Source of the DNA: Streptomyces fradiae ATCC 10745 = DSM 40063
GTDB taxonomy: Bacteria; Actinomycetota; Actinomycetes; Streptomycetales; Streptomycetaceae
Length of the DNA: 64,000 nt
Assembly (NCBI RefSeq): GCF_008704425.1
Contig: NZ_CP023696.1
Coordinates: forward strand, 4,194,501-4,258,500
Reading direction: 5' to 3'
The translations under genes were made by a program, and so were the position numbers. Under the pieces are notes generated by a model. It did no database searches. It saw only the letters and a list, made by a program, of their open reading frames with translations, and had not been told where the DNA came from. Positions 53,233 through 60,998 of this stretch are shown piece after piece. Each line of letters starts with the position of its first letter. Positions within the stretch are counted from its first letter, which is position 1.

Positions 53233-54764
53233 CGCACGGCCCCGCCGGGTGCGGCGCCCGCGACCGGCGCGGGCCCTTCCGGCGCGGAGGCCGCCTGGGG
53301 GGTGGTCCCGTCCGGCGCGGTCCCGCCCGGCGCGGCTCCCTCCGGCGCGGCTCCCTCCGGCGCGGTCCCGCCCGGCGCGGCTCCCTCTGGGGCGGCTCCC
53401 TCCGGCGCGGTCCCGTCCGGGGCGGCTCCCTCCGGGGCGGGCGACGGGGGCGCCGTGGACCAGGCCAGCTCGGGGCCCGCGTCCGGGTCGAACGCCGGGG
53501 CCGGGCTGTGGTCGAGCCGGACGGCCGCACGGGCCAGCGCGACGCTCTCCTCGCACTCCTCGACGGTGTCCGCGACGCAGATCGCGTACGCGTAGCGGGA
53601 GATGTAGCCGCGCGGCGGCAGCCGCAGCACGTCGCCCGGCTCGGCCAGCGCCGCGGCGTGGTGCAGGCCCGGGACGGCGCCCTCCTCGGGCAGGCGCACC
53701 GCCTCGACCGTGCAGTCCTCCGCCGGGTACGAGAAGTGGACGGCGGCGACCCGGCCGCCGGCGCGGCCCTCCCCGGCCGGCTCGGGCCCCGCCGCGTCCA
53801 CCGGGAGCCCCAGCGCCGCGCGGGCACCGGCGCGGCCCGGGTCGACACCGCCGGCGAGGCGGCCGAGGAGCGGGATGAGGCCGCCCCCGAGGCGGGCGTT
53901 GACCTCGATGAGGCGCGGGCCCTTCGCCGTCAGCCGCAGCTCGGTATGGGTGAGGGAGCCGGTGGCGCCGAGCGCCCGGTGCACGTCGGTGAGGAAGGCG
54001 AGCAGCTCCGGCGAGGTGAGCAGCGGGTCGGCCGCGTCGACGAGGTGCCCCTCCTCCTCGAAGTACGGCGGCATGGCCACCCGCTTGCGGGCCAGGACGA
54101 GCGGCCGGTAGACGCCGTCGGCCAGCAGGCCGTCGACGCTGATCTCGGGGCCGTCCGCGTACTCCTCCACCAGGACGGGCGCGTCGTAGGTGGGCACCCC
54201 CGGGTAGCTGGGGGCGGTCGCCTCGCGGTAGGCGCGGGCGAGGTCGGCCGGTCCGGGGACGTGGACGACGCCGAGGCTGCCGGCGAGCCCGCGCGGCTTG
54301 AGCACCACCGGGTAGCCGATGGCCTCGGCCGCCCTGGCCGCCTCGTCGAGGGACGGCACCGCGGCGAACCGCGGCTGCCCGACCCCCGCCTCGGCGAGGC
54401 GGCGGCGGGTGCGCCCCTTGTCCCGGCAGACGCTCACGGCCTCCCGGGACATGCCGGGCAGCCCGAGCGCGTCCACGATCGCGGCGGCCGGCTCGACCAG
54501 GGCCTCGGTGTAGCACAGGACGCCGTCGACCGGCCGGGTGGCCGCGAGGGCGGTGGCCGCGTCGACCAGCGCGCGCGGGTCGGAGGTGTCGACCAGGGTG
54601 GAGCCCGCCAGGTAGGGCGTCTGCCAGGAGGGCTCCCGGCTGTCGAACAGCCACAGCGGGTGCTCGCGCGCGGCCCCGGCGAGCAGGTACTCCCGGTACA
54701 GGCGTATGCCGCTGCCGACCACGACGAGCACGCCGTCGCGCGGCGCGTCAGGGCGTGTGTTCAT
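53229..54764 (-). CDS. ATP-grasp ligase 2
   Basis: A 511-residue ATP-grasp ligase. N-terminal domain: GVLVVVGSGIRLYREYLLAG, PVDGVLCYTEALVEPAAAIV; RDKGRTRRRLAEAGVGQPRF leads into GYPVVLKPRGLAGSLGVVHV (ATP Lys and loop), APVLVEEYADGPEISVDGLL (adenine-side Glu), THTELRLTAKGPRLIEVNAR (metal-binding Glu and Asn) and LGGGLIPLLGRLAGG. All catalytic positions are canonical. A C-terminal subdomain contains VHFSYPAEDCTVEAV and RLPPRGYISRYAYAICVADT. The last ~75 residues are PEGAAPEGAAPGGTAP-type repeats. Likely activates an amino or hydroxy acid for amide formation. It starts 117 bases after ATP-grasp 3. Confidence 0.92.
   Translation of the reverse strand: MNTRPDAPRDGVLVVVGSGIRLYREYLLAGAAREHPLWLFDSREPSWQTPYLAGSTLVDTSDPRALVDAATALAATRPVDGVLCYTEALVEPAAAIVDALGLPGMSREAVSVCRDKGRTRRRLAEAGVGQPRFAAVPSLDEAARAAEAIGYPVVLKPRGLAGSLGVVHVPGPADLARAYREATAPSYPGVPTYDAPVLVEEYADGPEISVDGLLADGVYRPLVLARKRVAMPPYFEEEGHLVDAADPLLTSPELLAFLTDVHRALGATGSLTHTELRLTAKGPRLIEVNARLGGGLIPLLGRLAGGVDPGRAGARAALGLPVDAAGPEPAGEGRAGGRVAAVHFSYPAEDCTVEAVRLPEEGAVPGLHHAAALAEPGDVLRLPPRGYISRYAYAICVADTVEECEESVALARAAVRLDHSPAPAFDPDAGPELAWSTAPPSPAPEGAAPDGTAPEGAAPEGAAPGGTAPEGAAPEGAAPGGTAPDGTTPQAASAPEGPAPVAGAAPGGAVR
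53314..53433 (-). repeat. 15-base in-frame tandem repeat in the ATP-grasp 2 tail
   Basis: Eight 15-base units of the types ggcgcggctccctcc and ggcgcggtcccgccc on the plus strand, coding pentapeptides such as PEGAA and PGGTA on the minus strand. The units keep the frame, as slippage in a tolerated tail would. Confidence 0.9.
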
Positions 54765-54881
54765 CGTCTGCCATCCGTGGGTCGTGTCGTCCGCGGACCG
54801 GGTCGTCCGCGGGCCGTGAAGCGGGCCGGGCCGCCCTCCGGGAGTGGCGGGCCGCGGTGCCCCGCGCGGGGCGGGGCGGGG

Positions 54882-56135
54882 TCAGCGCAGGGTGTAGAAG
54901 CCCTCCCCGTCGAGTTGGCGGATGGAGCCGTGGTCCCGGTGCACGACCTCCTCGACCTCGTGCGCCAGGTCGACCAGCAGGGGGATCGTGAAGTCGTTGA
55001 CGGTCCGCCGCAGCCGCCCGCCCGGGGCCACCGCCGTCCTCAGCTCGTGGAAGCTCTCCAGGTCCCGCACCCGCGGCAGCAGGGGGTAGTCGACGAGCTC
55101 GCCGGAGCGGGGCGCGATCAGGCCGATCGACGCCACGTACCGCTCGACCCGGTACGGCTCGCCGGCCCGGTCGAGGAAGGCGTCCGGGGCGAGGTAGGCG
55201 TCGGCCGTCCACTCCAGCTGGCTCTCCCCGAGCGCGGTGCGCACCAGCGTGGGCAGGCTCCCGCCGCACAGCCGGGCGCCGGTCTCGATCAGGCGGGGCC
55301 CGTCCGGGGTGAGCTTCAGCTCGGTGTGCGCCGGGCCGTTCGCGATGCCGAGCGCGTCCAGCACCGCGAGGGCGTACGGGACGAGCAGGTCCTGCACCTC
55401 GCCGTGGCGCGGCATCAGGTGCGCGCCGTCCAGCAGGTCGCGGACGCCGTTGGCGTGGATGTGGGTGGTGCGCCAGATGTCGCACACGTGGTGGTGGCCG
55501 TCCACGCTGACCGTGTTGACGTAGTACTCGGTGCCGAAGAGGTACTCCTGGAGCAGGACCGCGTCGTTGCGGGAGGCCACGACGTTGTCCTGGCCCAGCA
55601 CCGCGCGGAAGGCGGCCCGGGTCTCGTCGGCGGAGTCGCAGAACTGGACGCCCTCGCCGGCGGCGCTGCGGACCGGCTTGACGACGATCCGCCCGCCGGT
55701 CTTCGCGTGCCAGGCGACGGCCTCCTCCTCGTCGGAGGTCACCAGCTGCTCGGCCGCGCGCAGCCCGGCCGCCTTGACCGTCTCCACCATGCGGTGCTTG
55801 TCGCGGCGGGCGCTGCTCAGCGCGGTGCCGTTGGTGCGCAGCCCGAGGGCCTCGCTCAGCGCGTCGGCCAGCTCCACCCCCACCTCGGCGCCGGGCAGCA
55901 CGGCCACCGGCCGGTGGGCGGCGAGGGCGCGGGCGGTCTCCGCCGGGTCGCCGCGGTGCACGAGGTCCGCGGCGAAGTCGCCGGGCACGAAGTCCGCCGC
56001 GTTGATCGCGGGGATGCTCGGGGTGCTCCGCACGTGCACGACGGTGTGGCCGCGCCCGCGGAGCACGGGGGCGAGGCGGCTGGCCGAGGAGTAGGCGTCG
56101 ACGATCGCGACGGTCGGCTGGTCGGGCTGGGACAC
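54882..56135 (-). CDS. ATP-grasp ligase 3
   Basis: A 417-residue ATP-grasp ligase. PTVAIVDAYSSASRLAPVLR begins the N-terminal domain; RRDKHRMVETVKAAGLRAAE is the linker; GGRIVVKPVRSAAGEGVQFC holds the ATP lysine (Lys153) and loop; DAVLLQEYLFGTEYYVNTVS holds the adenine-side Glu197; HTELKLTPDGPRLIETGARL holds Glu272, Glu284 and Arg288 (ETGAR in place of EVNAR). CDIWRTTHIHANG and the C-terminal VNDFTIPLLVDLAHEVEEVV complete it. It is the closest relative in the window of the degenerate protein coded next to it (56265-57206). ATG at 56135. Confidence 0.92.
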   Translation of the reverse strand: MSQPDQPTVAIVDAYSSASRLAPVLRGRGHTVVHVRSTPSIPAINAADFVPGDFAADLVHRGDPAETARALAAHRPVAVLPGAEVGVELADALSEALGLRTNGTALSSARRDKHRMVETVKAAGLRAAEQLVTSDEEEAVAWHAKTGGRIVVKPVRSAAGEGVQFCDSADETRAAFRAVLGQDNVVASRNDAVLLQEYLFGTEYYVNTVSVDGHHHVCDIWRTTHIHANGVRDLLDGAHLMPRHGEVQDLLVPYALAVLDALGIANGPAHTELKLTPDGPRLIETGARLCGGSLPTLVRTALGESQLEWTADAYLAPDAFLDRAGEPYRVERYVASIGLIAPRSGELVDYPLLPRVRDLESFHELRTAVAPGGRLRRTVNDFTIPLLVDLAHEVEEVVHRDHGSIRQLDGEGFYTLR

Positions 56136-56264
56136 GGTGTTCCTTGGCGTGGAGGCGCGTCCGGAGGACGGGCGGGCGGGGTGGGGGACGGGCGGTCGGG
56201 GGTACGGGGCGGTCGGCGGGGCGGGGCGGGGCGGGGGACGGGGGCGGCGTGCGGGGGACGGAGG

Positions 56265-57206
56265 TCAGCGGGGGGCGAGGACGAAGACCCCGGCGCGGTT
56301 GCGCTCCTGGTAGTGCGCGATGTCGGCCAGGACGGTGGCCTCCTCGTCGTGGCGCAGCAGCAGCTGGAGGACGGCGCTCTCGTCCTGCGAGGGGCTGAGG
56401 AGGTCGCCCGGACGGGGGGCGCACTCCGTCCCCGCGTAGGAGGGGCGTCCGACGAGTCCGGCGAGGTCCGTGATCTCCTCCAGCCGCCCGTGCGCGCGGA
56501 CGAGGAAGGAGTAGTCGGCGACGAAGCCGGGGGAGCCGGTGTCGGCCAGCGCCACCGGCCGTCCGGTGGCGAGCGCGCCCGCCTGGCCGGGGACGCCCAG
56601 CAGGTCGCACAGCTCCGGCAGCGGGGAACCGGCCTGCCTGCGCGCGTACTTGACGACCTTCGTCTGGTCCTCGCCGACGACCAGCTCGAAGTGGACGGGG
56701 CCGTCGGCGGCGCCGCTCGCGGTGACGACCGGCTGCAGCTCCCCGGTGAGCCGGGGCAGCAGCGGGGCCGAGGGGGCGAGGTTGATGACGCTGGTGATGA
56801 GGCGGCGGGGCCCCTCGTCGAGGGTGAAGCAGCGCCAGCAGTCGGTGAGGACGAGCCGCCCCTCGTGCACCACGCCGTTGGCGAAGTGCGGGACGCCCGC
56901 CGCCTCGGGGTGCGCCACCACCCGGGCGCCCGGCCGCTCCCACAGGTGGGCGGTGGCGCCGGCGGGCAGCGGGGCCGACGGGCGGTGGAAGAGCGCGGAG
57001 CCCGTGTCGTCGGAGACGTCGGGCCGTACGACGGTGGTGCCCCGGACCGCGGCGAGGTGCGCCGCCAGCTCGGCGGGGCCCTCCAGGACCGTCAGGTCCA
57101 GGGCGAGCGCGGGGCGGGCGGCGGCGACCGCCGCGTTCTGGGCGGCCTTGCCGGCCGGGGCGCCTTCCGCGGCGCCCCGGCCGGGGGCCGGCTGGGCTGT
57201 GGCCAC
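56265..57206 (-). CDS. degenerate ATP-grasp homologue (probable pseudoenzyme)
   Basis: A 313-residue protein that aligns with the second half of ATP-grasp 3 but lacks its N-terminal domain. TTVVRPDVSDDTGSALF (57-73) corresponds to IVVKPVRSAAGEGVQF with Lys changed to Arg61; ARVVAHPEAAGVPHFANGVV corresponds to AVLLQEYLFGTEYYVNTVSV with the hinge Glu changed to His99; LTDCWRC matches VCDIWRTT; GPVHFELVV matches GPAHTELKL with Glu174 kept; TKVVKYARRQAGSPLPEL matches PRLIETGARLCGGSLPTL with the metal-binding Glu changed to Lys186. ATP binding is therefore doubtful, and a binding or scaffold role is possible. The frame is intact, so it is not a simple pseudogene. GTG at 57206, two bases after the SDR 1 stop. 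Confidence 0.75.
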   Translation of the reverse strand: MATAQPAPGRGAAEGAPAGKAAQNAAVAAARPALALDLTVLEGPAELAAHLAAVRGTTVVRPDVSDDTGSALFHRPSAPLPAGATAHLWERPGARVVAHPEAAGVPHFANGVVHEGRLVLTDCWRCFTLDEGPRRLITSVINLAPSAPLLPRLTGELQPVVTASGAADGPVHFELVVGEDQTKVVKYARRQAGSPLPELCDLLGVPGQAGALATGRPVALADTGSPGFVADYSFLVRAHGRLEEITDLAGLVGRPSYAGTECAPRPGDLLSPSQDESAVLQLLLRHDEEATVLADIAHYQERNRAGVFVLAPR

Positions 57207-57208
57207 GG

Positions 57209-57946
57209 TCAGGACGCCTGCTCGAAGTGGAAGGACCGGATGAAGCAGTCGCGCGGCTGGCCGACCGCGAAGAGCACGCACTCGGACAGGGACTGGGACG
57301 TCAGCATCCCGTCCGCGGTGCGCGGCGCGTCCTCCCAGGCGTCCGACAGCGGGTCGGTGTTCCGGAAGTCCGGCGGGTACAGGGAGATGACCCGCACCCC
57401 CTCCGGGCGCAGCCGCTTGGACAGCACGTCGGCGAAGCCGGCCTGCGCGTGCTTGGCGGCGTAGAACGCGCCGTGCGCGCTGGAGCGGTGGGCGCCCGGC
57501 ACGCCGCAGACGGAGACCATGTTGACGATGTCGGGCCGGTCGGAGGCCCGGAGCAGCGGCAGGAAGGCGCGGACGGCCAGGACGGTGCCCGTGGCCCCGG
57601 AGGAGATGGTGTCGATGACGTCCTCGTCCGAGGCGGCCAGCAGGTCCGTCCCCTCCAGCCAGCGCGCCGCGTTGTTGACGAGCACGTCGACGCGGTCGGT
57701 CAGCGCGCCGACACCGGCGGCGAAGGCGCGGATCGAGGCGGGGTCGGTGAGGTCGCAGGCGAAGGCGTGGACGGAGTCGTGGCCGAGGGCGCGGATCTCG
57801 TCGCGGGTCTTCTCCGCCGCCTCCAGGGTCCGCGCGGAGAGGTAGACCTCGGCGCCCTCCCGGGCGAAGAGGAGGGAGAGGGTACGGCCGAAGTCGCGTG
57901 CGGCGCCGGTGATGACGACGCGCAGGCCGTCGAAGCGGTGGGTCAT
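57209..57946 (-). CDS. short-chain dehydrogenase 1
   Basis: A 245-residue SDR. The NAD(P) motif is VVITGAARDFGRTLSLLFAR (TGxxxxxG with D-F in place of the usual GIG), LSARTLEAAE fits NADP use, DVLVNNAARW is the NNAG-type strand, VNMVSVCGVPGAHR has the catalytic Ser, and FYAAKHAQAGFADVLSK has Tyr-x-x-x-Lys. So it is probably active, reducing or oxidising a keto/hydroxy group of the cluster intermediate. The end contains SFHFEQAS. ATG at 57946, 137 bases after SDR 2. Confidence 0.9.
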   Translation of the reverse strand: MTHRFDGLRVVITGAARDFGRTLSLLFAREGAEVYLSARTLEAAEKTRDEIRALGHDSVHAFACDLTDPASIRAFAAGVGALTDRVDVLVNNAARWLEGTDLLAASDEDVIDTISSGATGTVLAVRAFLPLLRASDRPDIVNMVSVCGVPGAHRSSAHGAFYAAKHAQAGFADVLSKRLRPEGVRVISLYPPDFRNTDPLSDAWEDAPRTADGMLTSQSLSECVLFAVGQPRDCFIRSFHFEQAS

Positions 57947-58083
57947 GGCGGTGTCCAGGTGTGGTCGGTGCGGGACGGTCGGCTGGTCCCCGGGGGCTGT
58001 GGCTGGTCCGTGGCGGACCCTGGCCGCTCCGGGGCGTCGGTACGGGGAGTGGGCCGGGGCGTCGGTACGGGCGGGCGGGCCGC

Positions 58084-58788
58084 TCAGACGCCCGACGGCG
58101 CGGGGAAGGACAGCCCGCCGCCGGACGGCTCGTGGGGGAGCCGGTGCAGCAGGTAGTCGACCGCGTCGCGGGCCCAGGCGTCGGGGGCCGGGTACGCGTG
58201 GTGCTCGTCGGGCAGGCAGGTGGCGAGCATGGCGGTGTCCACGGCGCTGTGCGGGGCGACCGCCACCACCTTGACGTGCTCGGGGACCTCCTTGGCCACC
58301 GCCTCCACATAGCCCTCGACGGCGAACTTGCTCGCGGTGTAGGCGGCGAGGTGCTCGCGCGGGTTGCGGCCCCAGCCGGAGGAGACGGCCACGAAGGTGC
58401 CGCCGGCGGCCAGCAGCGTCGGCAGGAAGGCGTGGGCCATGGTGTGGACGCCGTCGACGTTGACCCGCATCAGCGCGCTGAAGTCGGCCGGGTCCACCTC
58501 CCAGACCGGCCGCTGCGGGTGGATCGTCCCGGCGTTGGCGATGACCAGGAGAGGCGCCCCGAGCTCGGCGACGGTGGTACGGGCCCACCCGGCCACCGCC
58601 GCGGCGTCGGTGACGTCCACCGCCTCCACGAGGTGGCCGGGGCCGAGCGAGCGGCGCAGTTCGGCGACCGCGCCGGCGGATCGCCCGCAGCCGGACACGG
58701 GGTGCCCCGTCTGGGCGAAGCGCAGGGCGAGCGCCCTGCCGATCCCCTGGGTGATGCCGGAGATCACCACAGGGCGCCTGTCACTCAC
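58084..58788 (-). CDS. short-chain dehydrogenase 2
   Basis: A 234-residue SDR with a full classical set: VVISGITQGIGRALALRFAQ (SGxxxGIG), LLVIANAGTIHPQRPVWEVD (NAG), TFVAVSSGWGRNPREH with the catalytic Ser, and AAYTASKFAVEGYVEAVAKE with Tyr-x-x-x-Lys. The end PHSAVDTAMLATCLPDEHHA fits the usual substrate loop. GTG at 58788, overlapping the HAD gene stop by four bases (GTGA), so translation is coupled. Different enough from SDR 1 to suggest another substrate. Confidence 0.92.
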   Translation of the reverse strand: MSDRRPVVISGITQGIGRALALRFAQTGHPVSGCGRSAGAVAELRRSLGPGHLVEAVDVTDAAAVAGWARTTVAELGAPLLVIANAGTIHPQRPVWEVDPADFSALMRVNVDGVHTMAHAFLPTLLAAGGTFVAVSSGWGRNPREHLAAYTASKFAVEGYVEAVAKEVPEHVKVVAVAPHSAVDTAMLATCLPDEHHAYPAPDAWARDAVDYLLHRLPHEPSGGGLSFPAPSGV

Positions 58789-59600
58789 GGTGTTTCGTCT
58801 CCCGTCGGGTCATGCGGGTGGTGCCAGTCGTGCGGGTGGTGCCGGTCGTACCGGTCGTGCGGGTGGTGCCGGTCGTGCGGGTCGCGAGCGGTCGTGGAGG
58901 CGTGGCGCACCTCCCCGTCGGGGGTGAGGTCCCAGACGAGCCGCGACCGCCCGGCCGCGGCGCCGGCCAGCACGTCGCCGGCGCCGAGGAAGGCGTACCG
59001 CTCGACGAACAGGAAGCCGGTGCCGGCTTCCGAGGCGGCCAGCAGGTCCTGGCGGGCGTCGCCCACGAGTACGGTCCGGTGCGGGGCCGAACCGGTCGAA
59101 CGGAGGATATCCGCAAGGCGTTTGGCCTTGGGAAGCTCACCGCCGAGCACGCTGCGGAAGGCCGAAAGAAGACCGTGGTCGGCCAGGACCTTCTGCGCTT
59201 CCGAGGTCAGCGTGCCGGTCGCCACGTGTAGGTCCGCGCCCCGGCCGGCGAGCTCCCGGACGAGCTCGCCGGCGCCCGCGCACAGCGGCGCCGTCCGGTA
59301 CCGCTCGGCGAGCAGTTCGGCGTAGCCGGTCGCGTAGCGCGCCAGGAACTCCTCGAACTCCGGCCCCTCGCCGTCCCCGCCGAGGCGGCCCCGGTGGAAG
59401 GCGGCGAAGTGCTCGCGGCGGGACCGGCCGAAGGTGCGCCGGAACTCCTCCAGGAAGTCCTCGACGACGACCGGCCCGAAGTCGGCGAGGGCGGCCCGCA
59501 TGCAGGCCACCTTCACCTCGTTCGAGTCGACGAGCACCCCGTCGAGGTCGAACGCCACCGTCTCGTGGCCGGCCAGCCAGCCGAGCAGCCGGTCAGCCAT
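58785..59600 (-). CDS. HAD-superfamily phosphatase with His-rich tail
   Basis: A 271-residue subfamily IA HAD hydrolase. TVAFDLDGVLVDSNEVKVAC holds the nucleophile Asp and DxD; a helical cap follows; LHVATGTLTSEAQKVL is motif II (Thr), GGELPKAKRLADIL holds the motif III Lys, and TVLVGDARQDLLAASEAG is motif IV. It probably removes a phosphate from a sugar-like or acyl intermediate. The last ~30 residues are DPHDRHHPHDRYDRHHPHDW and the like, about ten histidines coded by an 18-base repeat. ATG at 59600; overlaps the aldolase gene by eight bases. Confidence 0.9.
   Translation of the reverse strand: MADRLLGWLAGHETVAFDLDGVLVDSNEVKVACMRAALADFGPVVVEDFLEEFRRTFGRSRREHFAAFHRGRLGGDGEGPEFEEFLARYATGYAELLAERYRTAPLCAGAGELVRELAGRGADLHVATGTLTSEAQKVLADHGLLSAFRSVLGGELPKAKRLADILRSTGSAPHRTVLVGDARQDLLAASEAGTGFLFVERYAFLGAGDVLAGAAAGRSRLVWDLTPDGEVRHASTTARDPHDRHHPHDRYDRHHPHDWHHPHDPTGDETP
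58813..58884 (-). repeat. 18-base in-frame repeat coding a His-rich tail
   Basis: Units of tgcgggtggtgccggtcg at 58813-58830 (one mismatch), 58831-58848 and 58858-58875, with half units at 58849-58857 and 58876-58884. On the minus strand each codes for an HDRHHP-type hexapeptide at the end of the HAD protein. Confidence 0.85.
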
Positions 59601-60615
59601 GGCCGAGCGCGTCGGCCAGGGCGCCCTCCGAGAAGGTGGAGGCGCCCGCGGCGGCCAGGGCCCGCAGCGCCCGCAGCTTGCCGTCGAGGCCGTGCGCCTG
59701 CGCCTGTTCGAGGCGCTGCACGTAGCTGGGGTGCACGCCGTGCATCCCGGCGAGCGCGTAGAGCGGGCCGGCCCCCCACCGGTGCTTGTCGTGGAGCGGG
59801 AGCAGGTGGCGCGCCGTCGTCTCCAGCAGGGAGGCGAGCCGGTCGGCGTCGGCCCCGAGGGCGGCGAGCAACTGCTCCGTACGGGTGTTGCCGGCGCCGC
59901 GCCCCATGCCGAGGACGGTGGCGTCGAGCCAGGTGGCCCCGGCCCCGGCGGCGGCCAGGGTGTTGTGCAGGGCGAAGCCCTGGTTGTCGTGGGCGTGGAC
60001 GCCCACCGGCGCCGTCTGCCCGGCGGTGAACCGGCCGATCAGGTCCGCGACCCGCCCGGCCCGCATGGAGCCCAGCGAGTCGGCCACGTAGACCGCGGTG
60101 AGCGGGCCCATGCCGGCGACCGTGCCGACGAGTTCGCCGATGCGGGCGTCGTCCAGCAGGTCGATCTGCATCAGGTTGAGGCAGACGCCGAACCCCGCGT
60201 CGCGCAGCGAGGCCACCAGGTCCGCGGCGGCGGCGGTGCGGTGGGAGTGGACCGCCACGCGTACCAGCTCCACGGGCAGGGACGCGGCGGCCAGCCGCTC
60301 CGCGAGGCGGGGCCCCGGGTCCGGCTCGCCGGTCAGCCGGGCGGCGTCGACCATCACCGCGTAGCGCAGCGACGGGTGGCCGGCCAGCGTCGCGGCCAGG
60401 CCCGGGGGCAGCCCGTCCGGCAGCCTCCCGTACGGGCCCCGGTCCGTCTCGGCCAGCTGGGCGTAGCCCAGCTCGACCACGTCGACGCCCGCGGACGCAC
60501 AGGCGGCCAGGTAGTCCTCGACCAGCGTCCCGTCGAAGTACCAGTCGGTGTAGTACCCGCCGTCGCGCAGGGTGCAGTCGAGGACGGTCAGCCGGGAGCG
60601 GTCCGGGCCGGTCAC
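59593..60615 (-). CDS. DRE-TIM (HMGL-like) aldolase / acyltransferase
   Basis: A 340-residue enzyme of the HMG-CoA lyase-like TIM-barrel superfamily, closest in pattern to 4-hydroxy-2-oxovalerate aldolase-type proteins found in biosynthetic loci. LTVLDCTLRDGGYYTDWYFD carries the metal-binding Asp and the catalytic Arg-Asp; VDVVELGYAQLAETDRGPYG follows; PVGVHAHDNQGFALHNTLAA carries the metal HxH; WLDATVLGMGRGAGNTRTEQ is the G-rich loop. It lacks a LeuA-type regulatory domain. The reaction is likely an aldol cleavage or condensation of a 2-oxo acid, or a Claisen step with an acyl-CoA. GTG at 60615 overlaps the RhaM-like gene by four bases; the HAD gene overlaps its end by eight. Confidence 0.88.
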   Translation of the reverse strand: MTGPDRSRLTVLDCTLRDGGYYTDWYFDGTLVEDYLAACASAGVDVVELGYAQLAETDRGPYGRLPDGLPPGLAATLAGHPSLRYAVMVDAARLTGEPDPGPRLAERLAAASLPVELVRVAVHSHRTAAAADLVASLRDAGFGVCLNLMQIDLLDDARIGELVGTVAGMGPLTAVYVADSLGSMRAGRVADLIGRFTAGQTAPVGVHAHDNQGFALHNTLAAAGAGATWLDATVLGMGRGAGNTRTEQLLAALGADADRLASLLETTARHLLPLHDKHRWGAGPLYALAGMHGVHPSYVQRLEQAQAHGLDGKLRALRALAAAGASTFSEGALADALGHG

Positions 60616-60998
60616 TCGTCTTCCAGGTCGGGCAGGACGCCGGTGAAGTCGACGTGGTGGATACGGCGCATGGGGGCCCAGTTGAGCTTGCCGTCGTTGC
60701 CGGGGTGGCGCTCCAGCAGGCCGCCGTCGGCGTGCATCATGTCGTCCCACTCCTGGACCCTCGGGTGCAGGTCGTTGGCGCGCAGGAAGTCGCGGACCGG
60801 CTCGAAGTGGTCCTCCGCCTCGACGTACATGAAGAGGGTGAGCGGGTCGATGTGGAAGATCTGCAGCTTGCGGACGCCGATGGTGTCGAGGGCGCCGCCG
60901 GGGCCGACGATCTCGGGCCACACCTCGCGGTGCAGGGCGATGTACTTCTCGGCGGCGGCCTCGTCCTTCAGGCGGATGGTGAAGGCGTGGTTCTTCAT
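60612..60998 (-). CDS. RhaM-like (L-rhamnose mutarotase family) protein
   Basis: A 128-residue dimeric ferredoxin-like fold protein of the L-rhamnose mutarotase family. FTIRLKDEAAAEKYIALHRE has the family's catalytic-type His, VWPEIVGPGGALDTIGVRKL, IFHIDPLTLFMYVEAEDHFE and VQEWDDMMHADGG follow; the PG and W of rhamnose mutarotases are recognisable. It is about 24 residues longer than RhaM because of the end LNWAPMRRIHHVDFTGVLPD. No rhamnose genes are around, so its substrate is unlikely to be rhamnose; it may epimerise or protect a cyclic hemiacetal, or bind an aldolase product. Coupled on both sides by ATGA/GTGA overlaps. Confidence 0.82.
   Translation of the reverse strand: MKNHAFTIRLKDEAAAEKYIALHREVWPEIVGPGGALDTIGVRKLQIFHIDPLTLFMYVEAEDHFEPVRDFLRANDLHPRVQEWDDMMHADGGLLERHPGNDGKLNWAPMRRIHHVDFTGVLPDLEDE

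Noticed and set aside
53508..57464. A 1318-residue open frame on the plus strand across the ATP-grasp genes
   Set aside because: It is the antisense shadow of ATP-grasp 2, ATP-grasp 3 and the degenerate homologue, whose motifs are unmistakable on the minus strand.
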